Shown here: positions 22,572-31,628 of the stretch, in pieces
Numbering within the stretch: the first letter of the stretch is position 1
Layout of the letters: each line of letters begins with the position of its first letter
Source of the DNA: Moesziomyces globuligerus
Taxonomy: Eukaryota; Basidiomycota; Ustilaginomycetes; Ustilaginales; Ustilaginaceae
Length of the DNA stretch: 64,000 nt
Assembly: GCA_030849465.1 (NCBI GenBank)
Contig: JARVLF010000021.1
Coordinates: 248,001-312,000 of the forward strand
Direction of reading: 5' to 3'
The notes under the pieces: model-generated
Told to the model about the DNA's origin: nothing
Database searches by the model: none
Seen by the model: only the letters and a program-made list of their open reading frames with translations
Translations under genes and position numbers: made by a program

Positions 22572-24350
22572 ATGGGCGATGAGCAGAAGCCGTCGAAGGC
22601 CGAAGAGCTGAAGCTCGGCGCCCTCCCGGATGCTCGAAGGCTGCCAGCCGAGCTCGTTCGCCACATCATTCATCTTGCTGCTTCAACGCATCCTCCGACC
22701 GCACACGCGTGCGCATTCGTCTCAAAGCAGGTCTGTCGCTGGACAGCATCTGATCGGTGGAGAACAATGGTGTGGTCCAACTTCTATCAATTCTGCTCGG
22801 TCTTCGTTTTACTCCGCAATCTTCGCAACCGCCATGGAGAACGTCATGGAGAAAACATCTCCACGCGGATCCCCCGAGGATTCACTTCCCTGCCATCGGA
22901 TCGGCCCGGCGATCTAGTCGAGAATCTTTTCATAGAAATGGAGGAGAGCAGCGAAGATACCAAATATCCGCGGAGGGACGAGATCCACTCGCCGTCTGAC
23001 CTTGCCGACAACAACCACCACAACCGCTTTTTTCCCCTCAGCTGCTTTGACTACTTTCCTAACGTCCGCTATCTGGCCCTTGGAAGTCCCGAGGTCTTCT
23101 GTTTGCGTACTCTACCCTTGCCGTCCCTCAGCAAACTACTGCTAACATTCCGAAACGACTTTGGCATCGAGGAATTCTTGGAACGAATGCCTCGTTTCAG
23201 CGCAAGCGAAGGACAATCTCCCCTTCGATCAGTGCACATAGTGGCTGTGGATCCTCGCAACGGGCGCAGCGGAGTGCCGATGCCCATCGGCCCGCTTGGC
23301 AGCGTACGCTCAGGCGGCATCTCGTCCAAAAGCTCTGTGAGAGCTTTTATCGGATCTGATCCGCATATATCCGCGACGGGTTCACGGAACCCCTCATCCG
23401 AGAGTGAACCAACGATGGAGGAAATCGAGAAATGGTGCCGAGTTGTCAAGATCCGCTATGATACACGCAAATTTGCCTTCCGCCCGTGCGAATTCACAGC
23501 GACTCGGCTGAAGCCCTTCTTCGAAGAGCTGACGACGACTTTAAGTACAGGGGCAACAGATGCGAGCCAGCCTCTTCGTACTGCCACGGAGTCGTTCACG
23601 CACAGCGGACCTCGTCATGCTGCGCCGCCCAGGGGCGCAGGTAGCTACTCAGTGTCATGCAATAACGACCCAGCCGATACCGCCGTCCGAACACCGAAGC
23701 GAGAGGTTTTGGCAGGCCTGGGTTGCGGAAGCTTCCAGACACTACACCTCTGTTGGGATCCGATGCCAGACGACGATGCGACGATGGCGAACAAAGGCGA
23801 TGCGAACGGAACCGCTCGCGCTGGCGACACAGACTGGCCGGTGGAGCGGCAGGACATTTGGACCAACACGGCTTCGCACAACAACGAGGCACAAGCATCT
23901 CCGCCGCACACGACGGCTGCCAAGCCGCAGGCGAAGTCGGAGAAACGTGACAACGTGCGCGGGGAGTCCGCTAGCTCGATCCAGCGATGGAAGATTCCAC
24001 CCGGACAAACGTCGAGGGACTCGGCCTCGTTCAAGGCCGACATGCAGGACTCCATCCGAACGACCATCGGCTGGACAAAGCTTGACCAACAGCTGCTGAA
24101 CGACGCGCCCCCAGTGACGCGGGGTGCTGACCTCGCCCGACGAGTCGGCGGCCAGGATAGACTGGACGCACTCAACCGCCTCGTCAACAGCCGCATCCCT
24201 CGCGGCATTACTGCGGATCCAGATGAGCAGCTCGCCCTGCGCCTTGTCCCTCCGGCCGACCGACTTCGGCTCGGCGGCTACTACGTGCCCTACACCAGGG
24301 AACAGCGCATCCAGTGGTTCCTCGACAACTTGGACACCGACGAGGCCTAG
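22572..24350 (+). CDS. F-box-like protein
   Basis: Single-exon ORF of 592 aa. Residues about 23-70 read like an F-box: LPAELVRHIIHLAAS, then ACAFVSKQVCRWTASDRWRTMV. F-box proteins recruit substrates to SCF ubiquitin ligases through Skp1. The following part has leucine-containing segments (FPNVRYLALGSPEVF, LPSLSKLLLTF) suggesting irregular LRR-type folding, typical of fungal F-box proteins. The C-terminal third is polar and low-complexity. No specific orthologue is recognised, and the F-box match is by eye only. Confidence 0.65.
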   Translation: MGDEQKPSKAEELKLGALPDARRLPAELVRHIIHLAASTHPPTAHACAFVSKQVCRWTASDRWRTMVWSNFYQFCSVFVLLRNLRNRHGERHGENISTRIPRGFTSLPSDRPGDLVENLFIEMEESSEDTKYPRRDEIHSPSDLADNNHHNRFFPLSCFDYFPNVRYLALGSPEVFCLRTLPLPSLSKLLLTFRNDFGIEEFLERMPRFSASEGQSPLRSVHIVAVDPRNGRSGVPMPIGPLGSVRSGGISSKSSVRAFIGSDPHISATGSRNPSSESEPTMEEIEKWCRVVKIRYDTRKFAFRPCEFTATRLKPFFEELTTTLSTGATDASQPLRTATESFTHSGPRHAAPPRGAGSYSVSCNNDPADTAVRTPKREVLAGLGCGSFQTLHLCWDPMPDDDATMANKGDANGTARAGDTDWPVERQDIWTNTASHNNEAQASPPHTTAAKPQAKSEKRDNVRGESASSIQRWKIPPGQTSRDSASFKADMQDSIRTTIGWTKLDQQLLNDAPPVTRGADLARRVGGQDRLDALNRLVNSRIPRGITADPDEQLALRLVPPADRLRLGGYYVPYTREQRIQWFLDNLDTDEA

Positions 24351-24700
24351 CCGATCCTACAACGGTGGTCGAGCCATCGCGACCCTCTGCAGCCGAGGCC
24401 AGAAGATCTGTTTCGGCGATCTTCGTACAGCCTTTCCCACGTCCAGTAGGATCTGTCGCAGGGGATTCGAGCCCAACTCTGCCGTCTTTGGCAGACGTGC
24501 TTGGCCAGTCGCACTTCACAGACATTCCAAACGTGCATCGTTCTCAGCGCGGCGTGGCGTTGCGCGAAGCAGGGAGGTGGGAAGAGATGCAAGTTGAGAT
24601 CTGAGATTGGCGGTGAGGCTGTGGGGGGTTGTGAGGGAGGATGGATGCAAGAGGGACGAGTGGCGGGCTAGAGATGCGGTTTGGGGAGTGAGCGTGCTAG
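24351..24700. other. Convergent intergenic region with readthrough tail of the epimerase
   Basis: This separates the F-box-like gene from the epimerase. Immediately downstream of the epimerase stop on the minus strand, positions 24700-24671 form a 10-codon in-frame extension closed by TAG at 24670-24668 (see findings). Confidence 0.5.
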
Positions 24701-25627
24701 TCACTTGCCCTGGACGGCGGGAGTGATGGAGAGGTTGGACATGCCCTGGAGGGAGCTCATGGTTGGGCGTTCGCCGCGTTCCAGAGCGCCCTGGCTTTCG
24801 CGGCGGAGTTTTTCGCGCTTCGAGGCCGACATGTAGACGCGCGGATACGAGAGCGGGGTGACGGCGCCCGAGGCCCAGCCCGACTTGCGACCGTCTTCGT
24901 AGTGCTTGATTTCGTGTTCGACGGGTTCGCCGCGGGCGATGCGTTCGCGTTCCTTGCGGATGCGTTCCTGGGCCTCGTCGCACCGGCTGCGCAGGAAGGC
25001 GATCACGTCCTTGGGCGACGGGTGGTTGAATATCGCCGTTCCGGCCACGATGATATTTGCACCTGCGTCGGCGCATCGGTCGATCGTCTTGGGACCCACG
25101 CCTCCGTCCACCTCGACGTCCAGGTCCGGAAATCGCGCGCGGAGCTCGGCGACCTTGGGCATGCACTCCTTCATAAACTTCTGTCCACCGGCACCTGGCC
25201 ATACGGTCATGACAAGGATCATGTCCACTGCGTTGCCCAGCTCGTCCGAGATCTCGGACGCCGGTGTGCCCGGGTTGATGGCCACGCCTGCTCGCATCTT
25301 GGTCGCCTTGATCTGACGCACGACGTCCATCGGGTCGTCGGTCGCTTCGAGATGGAAAGTATATGACGCGCCGCCCGCCTCTGAAATGTCCTTGACCCAC
25401 CGCCCCGGGTCCGCGACCATCATGTGGCAGTCCATAAAGATGTTGGGCACCGCTTTCGAGACCGAAGCAATGACGGGGGCACCCATCACAATGTTGGGCA
25501 CGAAATGGCCATCCATGATGTCCATGTGCAGCCAGTCGGCACCCGAGTCCATCATGCGCTGGCACTCGCAGTTGAGATTCCCGAGGTCGGAGGCAAGCAC
25601 CGATGGTGCGATCTTTGTGGCCGGCAT
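24701..25627 (-). CDS. RPE1: Ribulose-phosphate 3-epimerase with C-terminal extension
   Basis: This 308-aa ORF interconverts ribulose 5-phosphate and xylulose 5-phosphate in the non-oxidative pentose phosphate pathway. TIM-barrel motifs are visible: IAPSVLASDLGNL, HMDIMDGHFVPN (metal/substrate His and Asp), MDCHMMV, VMTVWPGAGGQKF (usually VxPGFGGQ), EVDGGVG with the catalytic Asp, and GTAIF. I chose ATG 25627 (MPATKIAPS), which puts the start where the family begins; 25642 is also in frame. Typical enzymes are about 220-240 aa; here about 75 extra residues follow the barrel, charged and then Ser-rich. The stop context is TGA-CTA. Confidence 0.95.
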   Translation of the reverse strand: MPATKIAPSVLASDLGNLNCECQRMMDSGADWLHMDIMDGHFVPNIVMGAPVIASVSKAVPNIFMDCHMMVADPGRWVKDISEAGGASYTFHLEATDDPMDVVRQIKATKMRAGVAINPGTPASEISDELGNAVDMILVMTVWPGAGGQKFMKECMPKVAELRARFPDLDVEVDGGVGPKTIDRCADAGANIIVAGTAIFNHPSPKDVIAFLRSRCDEAQERIRKERERIARGEPVEHEIKHYEDGRKSGWASGAVTPLSYPRVYMSASKREKLRRESQGALERGERPTMSSLQGMSNLSITPAVQGK

Positions 25628-26842
25628 GTTGGAGATGAGCAAGCGTCCAAGCTAGCGGGAGAGGGTCGTGTCGGAAGTCTGAGCGCTGTTGCTTCGGTCG
25701 GCGCGCGGCTCGGCAGCTGAAGAAGCTTTGCCGCAGGAAATAAGCAAGACTACCTTGGGACGAGGAGTCTATCGTCTGCTTGGGCAAGCGGGCCCAAAAG
25801 TTGCCGGTGAGAGAGGTGCAGTCGCTCCGGATCTTCTCCTTTTGGTCGCAGAGATTCGCACTTGCGGCTCAATTGGAGCCGATCGGATTGTGTAGGCACG
25901 TGTGCGCGTCTGCGATGGACGCAGGGGTATAGGGATGCTGCTTCGCGGATGTCGTCTGAGGCCACTACGCTGAGTTGTTTGGCCGGATTGGCACGGGGAA
26001 GAAGCGCCGTGGGTGCTTGAGGGCTTGACGAGAGGGCGCTTCGAGCAGCAATTGGCTCGTACGGTCGGCGACTTCGTTCGGTGCGGTGAGGTGTGAGGAT
26101 AGAGAGAAGGTGGAGATGGGTCGCGATGGGTGGAGAAGCAGGACGTAGGAAGGAATGGGCTTCAGCAAACGCTCAAGCGCCGCTAGGCGAGGCTCACGAC
26201 TGAGATAGAGCTGCAGCTGGCAGTCACGGCATCAGTCACCGTGCCGCGCCCTTTTTGCGGAGGCTGGGTCGAGTGGGCACCAAGTCGGTCTTCTTGAGCA
26301 GCCCGGGGCAAGAGTGGCCAGAGCGTAGTCTCGCCTCTGCTCGCGTCTTGGCCACAGTATCTCCGGTGCGCTGGGCTGGCTGTCTGTCGCCCACCAGACT
26401 CTCAAATATTCCAGCAGCAGTGGCAGAGAAATTCGAAAAAAATACACTCACTGCACTGTGCGGTGCACCAATCTGCAGTGGTAATCGATCCAAAATAGCT
26501 GGCCAGGTGGACCGATGTCATCGCCACACCCGGCCTTCTTGGCCTGCTCTGCACTTCCTTGCTGGCGGCTGTTGGGGCAAAGTAGTGGCCGTGCTGCATT
26601 TTCATTCGCGTGCCTAACCTCGGCTTTCTACCGCCCGGCCCAAAAAAACCGCCTCTCCCTCGTCATTCTCGAATCGCCGATCTGCAAGACGCCGGACCGA
26701 GCTTCCCGGCCCCCACACTACACCTCTTCTCAGCATCCCACATCCTCCCACGTCCACTTTCATCGTGCTCATGCGGTTGGATTGCTAGGTGAAGGAATAC
26801 CGTCCACGAGAGCCTGCATCTTGCTTGGTATGGGCAGGCGCA
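25628..26842. other. Intergenic region, 1.2 kb
   Basis: The upstream region of the epimerase and 3' flank of the tricalbin-like gene. Short frames here have no recognisable domains. No RNA gene or repeat is seen. Confidence 0.45.
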
Positions 26843-29800
26843 TCAGAAGTGCGAGATGCCTTCAGCCTCCATTTTGCCGATGCGTTTCGACTGCTTGCCA
26901 AACTGGCGCTTCATCTTGGCCACGCCGTCTTCGGCGTTGGTCTTCATCCATGTAAGCGTTCGGAAGCCTTTGACTTGAGCTGCGCCGCGTTGGTGTCGGT
27001 GCAGGGCTCTCGCCCTCGCGCGTCGCCCTTCGGGACTGTCCGAATCCTCATCCTCGTCTGCCAGCCGGTCCAGCTCGGTCTCGGTCAGAGAGAGCGCGTA
27101 CAGCGAGTCTTCGTCTGCCTCTCCCTCGTCGCCATCCTCACCGAGCTGTCCTGGCTCTTCGACGATAGGGCCGCGAGCTGATGTGTTGGACAAGACCCGT
27201 CGGTGCGTCTGAGGTCGCGGGACACCTTCGCGCTCTGTGCCCGTCGCGTCGGTTGCCGTGGTGTTGACGGTCAGCTTGGAAGCTTTGCTCGACTGGCGCA
27301 GACGATCGTTGGCGAGCGAGCGTGGCCGCGCGCGCTCTCCGGCATCTTGGAGAGCAAGGTATGTCTCGAACGCGTAGCGCATCTCGCTGTCGCCAGCCGT
27401 GCACGAGCGATGTTCCGGCGCAATACCGCGGTGGAAGATCATGTCGATCTCGATCCAGCCCACCGTCTGCAGCTGTGCCGCCCGCAAAGCTTCTTCCGTG
27501 ACCATTGCGGCGCCAGTATGACAGAGGTCTTCGAGCACCGGCAGAAGTTTGGCTTTCGATGCATCCTGCTCTGTCTGCAGCTGCTCGGGACTGCTGACCG
27601 CGCGGATTACGTCTTGCTCCACCCGATCCCAGTCCGACGTCTCGTACATCCGCAGACGGCGTTGGATCCGCATTTCGTCCGAGACCCTGTTGAGCGGCAC
27701 GAACGCCCGCGCGTGGTGGTGGGTCCGCCCTGGCAAACGCGAGTCGGTGCGTAGGCTGAGGTAGAGCGCGTTCGGATACCTCTGGCGGACAGGAAGGCGG
27801 ATGGGCTCTTTGAGCGGGAACTCGTAGCTGACTGTAGCATCACCGCCCATGCCAGACTCGTAGTCATCGACCGCCTCGACATCGTCCGTGCTCGTCTTGC
27901 CGCCCACCGTCTCGAGCGAGAGGTGGGCGGGCTTCTTCTCAAGCAGCGACTGAGGAACTCCGCACACCTTGATGCTCGCGATCTCCACGATGCCCACATT
28001 CCATCCTCGAAGCGGGCGCGGCACCGAAAGCTCGACGCTGCGGAAGAGCAGTGTGATCCTGATCTTGCCATAGCCGAGGCCGCCGGTGAGAGTGTACCAT
28101 CCGGTCGAGCGACTGCTGTCTACAAGCACGTCGGCCAAGCGCAGCCCGACGCAGCCGAGGATCGCATCGCTCTCGCGCATACGAGCGTCGCGCACCGTGA
28201 AGTCGAGTCGCGCCGTCGTCCAGTCGCCAATAAAGCGCTCGCTGCCGGCGTTGATGTATGGCCGCGGGTTGAGCGACTTGGTCCTGGTACGGAAGATGGC
28301 TTCGTCGTTGAGAAACACCTGGACGTACGACGACGGCAGTTTGCCTCCTGTTCCACCTTCTGCTTGGCTTTCGTCCGTGGGCGCCGGTCCGTGTCTCGAT
28401 TTCTGAGACAATCGCTTCGACGAGGCCAAGGACTTCTGCGTGGCCGGCACTTCAAGCCCGGTGATGGAGTGAATGTGGAACGCCAGGATGCCCGACGGGA
28501 GTTCGGCGGAGGGAGGGTGCACGGTGGCCTGTTTGGCACCCTCGATCATGCTGGCTAGCTCTTGGACGCGCTTTTTGCGGTCCTTCCTCTTTCGCAGCAC
28601 CTCGTCATCCATGGGCAGACCGAGGCCTTGGACGAAACGGTCGAAGCCGGTCATGTACGCGCTGAGATCAGAATCGGCTTCCGACCCGCCCGCAGGCGTG
28701 TCCTGTCCTGGAAGCGGAGGCAGGACCTTGTCGTCGGCAGCGACGCTCTTGCCGTTGATCGGAGACACGAGGTCGATGGAAGCGGCGCCATCGTCAGCAG
28801 TCGAGGTGATGCCACGCAGCAGCTTTCGTCGCGAAGGTGCATGACCGGTGCCCGGAGCATGCGCGAGCCCGAAGAAGCCGACACTGTACTTGAGAGTTCC
28901 TTGGACCGAGGCGCCTTTTCGCATGGGTTGCAGCTGGTCGGTGCGTGTCTCGAGCAAGTTGGTGCTGCGTGCGTTGCCGTCGGGGCGGAACTTGCGGATG
29001 AGGCGATGCAGCGAGATCTCGATCTTGCCCAGCGGATCGTCGGCCGAGAAGCGGTCGGCATCGAAGACGGTGAGGCGCAAGCGGTCGTGGTCGCGAACTT
29101 CGTCCGGGGACACGAGCAGGAAGCCCGTCTCTTGCCAGATGGCATCGCGACGCTTGCGGATGATGCGCGATGTGAAGAGCGGCTTGCCGGCTCGAGCAAA
29201 CGAGGCCTGGACGAACGGATCGCTCTGCCCATTGGAGTCGGCGGCAGCAAGCCCGTCGGCTTGATGCAACACAAAGCAAATGACGCCGATCGAGTACACG
29301 TCCTGAGGGCCGTCGCCAGCTCCGAGCAGACCTGCAACATCGACTGTGTATGACAGGGGCGCAATGAAGCCCTTGATCACGTCCTCGACGGCGTGAAGAA
29401 CATACGAAGACATGAGCGGTAGGTTCATTGCATCGATCACCATCTTTTTGCCGAGGGGCTTGGCAGAAATCTCGAGCTTGGGCGCGCCCACAAAGGTGAC
29501 GGCAGCGTGTTTGACGAACGGTGCAACGGGCGTCATCTGAAGGCGGACGCGAGCTTTGCCCTCGATGCCGACCATCTCGATCCAGACCGGGATGTCGACT
29601 GCAGCGATTTTTTGGAGACCCACACTGAGATAGAGCAGCATGTGAATGCGCTCGGTGGGGACATCCTTGAGTTGGTCGAAATCGTCGTCAGAGTCGGTTT
29701 CTTGACCCGTCGGGCCAGGTCCGGATGGCTTGGCCGGACTGGATCCGCTGTTGGTCGCGGAGCGGAAGAGGCCTTTCTTGGTCGTTGCGCCTCGATAAGC

Positions 29801-30856
29801 AAAGGTCACTTCGAGATTGACGTGATCACCCACATCTACACCCGTGTCTGGATCGTCGGCATCGCCATCGTTGGAGCCTGGAGCGGCATCCAAGCCGGTC
29901 TGTCCAGCATCCTTGCGCGCCTGCGCCACGGCACCTTGTAGAAAGGCCGACTCGTCCGAGGGCAGCACGCGGAAGCTTTTGACTCGGAGGGGAATAGAGC
30001 CCTGATCCATGTCCTCGACGCGTACGTTGTGGACCACACCGGGTACTTGGGTCATCAAGCTATCCTCAAGCAGATCGACCAGAGGCGCAAAGTAGTCGGC
30101 GTTGATCAGAGGCCATGCGGTTGCAAGTGCCTTGTTGAGCCATTCGACCGACTCTTCGCCCTCGCCTAGACCAGCTGCACGCTGTGCGGCAGCTTGCATC
30201 TCGAGCGCCCACTTGGCATCATCAGCGCGCTGGGTCAAGATCTTGAACAGGATGTGACCGCTGCAGATCGAGATCACTGCAGCTGCGATGATGCTGTATC
30301 TGGCCACGACAAGCGCAGCCAGCACAGTGCCGCCGAAGAATAGCATCGTCGTGGTGATCGTCTCCTTGAATGCATCCTGCGCCAGAGGTGTGTCGGCGCC
30401 CGCAGGCCGCGCGGCCTCAGAGCTGTGTGCACCCAGCGTCATGCCTAGAGAAGCGTGTGCCAAGGCGGACTTGGTATCCGGTGGTTGTGCCGACTGGCCG
30501 GCCGAAGAAGTGCTTAGCACGGATTGACGTTTGTCTGCGAGGTGCTGGTCGGAAGCTGAGGGATCCAATGCGGTGCGCGGGGGCTCGTTGAAGCTGGCGC
30601 GGCCAGGACTCGGTTGAGCTGGACGCGCTGGCAGAGGTGGAAGCGGAGGGACGGATTGGTCTGATGCGACTGAGAAGCGCTTGTTGCGGTCAGCCAACTC
30701 TTCTCCATCAGAATCGATGAAGGGGTCGTCTTCTGTGGCACGAGACTTGTTCTTTGCGCTTTTGAGACTGGACTTGCGCAAGCGCGATCGGATCGAGGAG
30801 AAGCTCGGCCGGCGCCCGGACAGGCTCTTGCGCGACGATGTCTCCACGTCCGACAT
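26843..30856 (-). CDS. Tricalbin-type SMP-C2 protein (ER-plasma membrane tether)
   Basis: Start taken at ATG 30856 (MSDVETSS), giving 1337 aa; the frame is open to 31243, but that translation looks non-coding. Order: disordered basic/Ser-rich N-terminus (1-160); hydrophobic hairpin (about 168-207, TTTMLFFGGTVLAALVVA then YSIIAAAVISICSG) for ER insertion; SMP lipid-transfer domain (about 240-480, starting ESVEWLNKALATAWPLI); then about three C2 domains near 520-640, 790-930 and 950-1090. The first C2 keeps an acidic SNGQSDPFVQASF loop, suggesting calcium binding; the later ones look degenerate. Family members (yeast Tcb1-3, extended synaptotagmins) move lipid at ER-plasma membrane contacts. 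Confidence 0.9.
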   Translation of the reverse strand: MSDVETSSRKSLSGRRPSFSSIRSRLRKSSLKSAKNKSRATEDDPFIDSDGEELADRNKRFSVASDQSVPPLPPLPARPAQPSPGRASFNEPPRTALDPSASDQHLADKRQSVLSTSSAGQSAQPPDTKSALAHASLGMTLGAHSSEAARPAGADTPLAQDAFKETITTTMLFFGGTVLAALVVARYSIIAAAVISICSGHILFKILTQRADDAKWALEMQAAAQRAAGLGEGEESVEWLNKALATAWPLINADYFAPLVDLLEDSLMTQVPGVVHNVRVEDMDQGSIPLRVKSFRVLPSDESAFLQGAVAQARKDAGQTGLDAAPGSNDGDADDPDTGVDVGDHVNLEVTFAYRGATTKKGLFRSATNSGSSPAKPSGPGPTGQETDSDDDFDQLKDVPTERIHMLLYLSVGLQKIAAVDIPVWIEMVGIEGKARVRLQMTPVAPFVKHAAVTFVGAPKLEISAKPLGKKMVIDAMNLPLMSSYVLHAVEDVIKGFIAPLSYTVDVAGLLGAGDGPQDVYSIGVICFVLHQADGLAAADSNGQSDPFVQASFARAGKPLFTSRIIRKRRDAIWQETGFLLVSPDEVRDHDRLRLTVFDADRFSADDPLGKIEISLHRLIRKFRPDGNARSTNLLETRTDQLQPMRKGASVQGTLKYSVGFFGLAHAPGTGHAPSRRKLLRGITSTADDGAASIDLVSPINGKSVAADDKVLPPLPGQDTPAGGSEADSDLSAYMTGFDRFVQGLGLPMDDEVLRKRKDRKKRVQELASMIEGAKQATVHPPSAELPSGILAFHIHSITGLEVPATQKSLASSKRLSQKSRHGPAPTDESQAEGGTGGKLPSSYVQVFLNDEAIFRTRTKSLNPRPYINAGSERFIGDWTTARLDFTVRDARMRESDAILGCVGLRLADVLVDSSRSTGWYTLTGGLGYGKIRITLLFRSVELSVPRPLRGWNVGIVEIASIKVCGVPQSLLEKKPAHLSLETVGGKTSTDDVEAVDDYESGMGGDATVSYEFPLKEPIRLPVRQRYPNALYLSLRTDSRLPGRTHHHARAFVPLNRVSDEMRIQRRLRMYETSDWDRVEQDVIRAVSSPEQLQTEQDASKAKLLPVLEDLCHTGAAMVTEEALRAAQLQTVGWIEIDMIFHRGIAPEHRSCTAGDSEMRYAFETYLALQDAGERARPRSLANDRLRQSSKASKLTVNTTATDATGTEREGVPRPQTHRRVLSNTSARGPIVEEPGQLGEDGDEGEADEDSLYALSLTETELDRLADEDEDSDSPEGRRARARALHRHQRGAAQVKGFRTLTWMKTNAEDGVAKMKRQFGKQSKRIGKMEAEGISHF

Positions 30857-31628
30857 GCTGGCTATGCTGACTAGTGCGGCTTGGGGATCTGACAAGGTGG
30901 GGCCATGCGGCTGTGCGCTGTGCAGTGTATGCAGGGCGTGGCTGGGTCGATGTCGGCCTCGGAGCTTGGCAGGCGGGGATCGTGGAGACAGAAGAATCTG
31001 TCGACCAGAGGTGGAGCATGCACTGAGCTGGATAGCTGAGTGCACTGCCCCCTCCTGATCCAAGATGGCGCTAGCCAAAGGACGCTTCGGGAAGACGCAG
31101 TTCGGAAGCGTTGGCGCTCCACACGGCCAGCATGCCAACATGCCGAAGCAGCCTAGAACCCCTTGCTCGCTTGTTCTTCTCTGGCTCTCAACCGAGGTCC
31201 GAGGTCCGGGCTCTTTCGCCTGCCCGACCAGCCCTCCGGCCACTTTTTGCTTTTTTCCCCCATTCGGCAGAATTACGTCAATTTTCCCACAGCCCGCAGC
31301 AGTGCCCCACAGCGCCTAACAACGCCCTAGCGTGCACAGGCCAGCGAAGAAGCCTCGGCACAGCCGTGTCAAAGCTCCAAAGCTCCAAAGCTCCTTGGCA
31401 ACACTGCGATTCGGCTTGGCCGTGTCATCCTCAAGAGCAGATGTGAAGCGCTTCGTCACCGCCAAGCCCCTCGCTCTCGAACGAATGTCATCCTGAATAA
31501 CGCCACTGCGCCGACACATGTGCTGCTGTAGAGATGAGGGCAATTCAGTCAACAATGGCGTGCATTGAAACCACGTGTGATTGAGTGTGGGGTCACAGAA
31601 AGGGCTTGAATTCTCGTCATCGGCGGTA
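30857..31628. other. Intergenic region with a short tandem repeat
   Basis: The promoter side of the tricalbin-like gene and 3' flank of the nucleoporin gene. It contains three copies of AAAGCTCC at 31371-31394. Confidence 0.45.
31371..31394. repeat. Tandem 8-nt repeat, three copies
   Basis: Three perfect copies of AAAGCTCC in intergenic DNA. No function is apparent. Confidence 0.9.

Noticed and set aside
30857..31243. N-terminal 129-residue extension of the tricalbin-like protein
   Set aside because: Composition is non-coding-like (Cys/Pro/Ser/His mix, no conserved feature); the start at 30856 fits the gene better.
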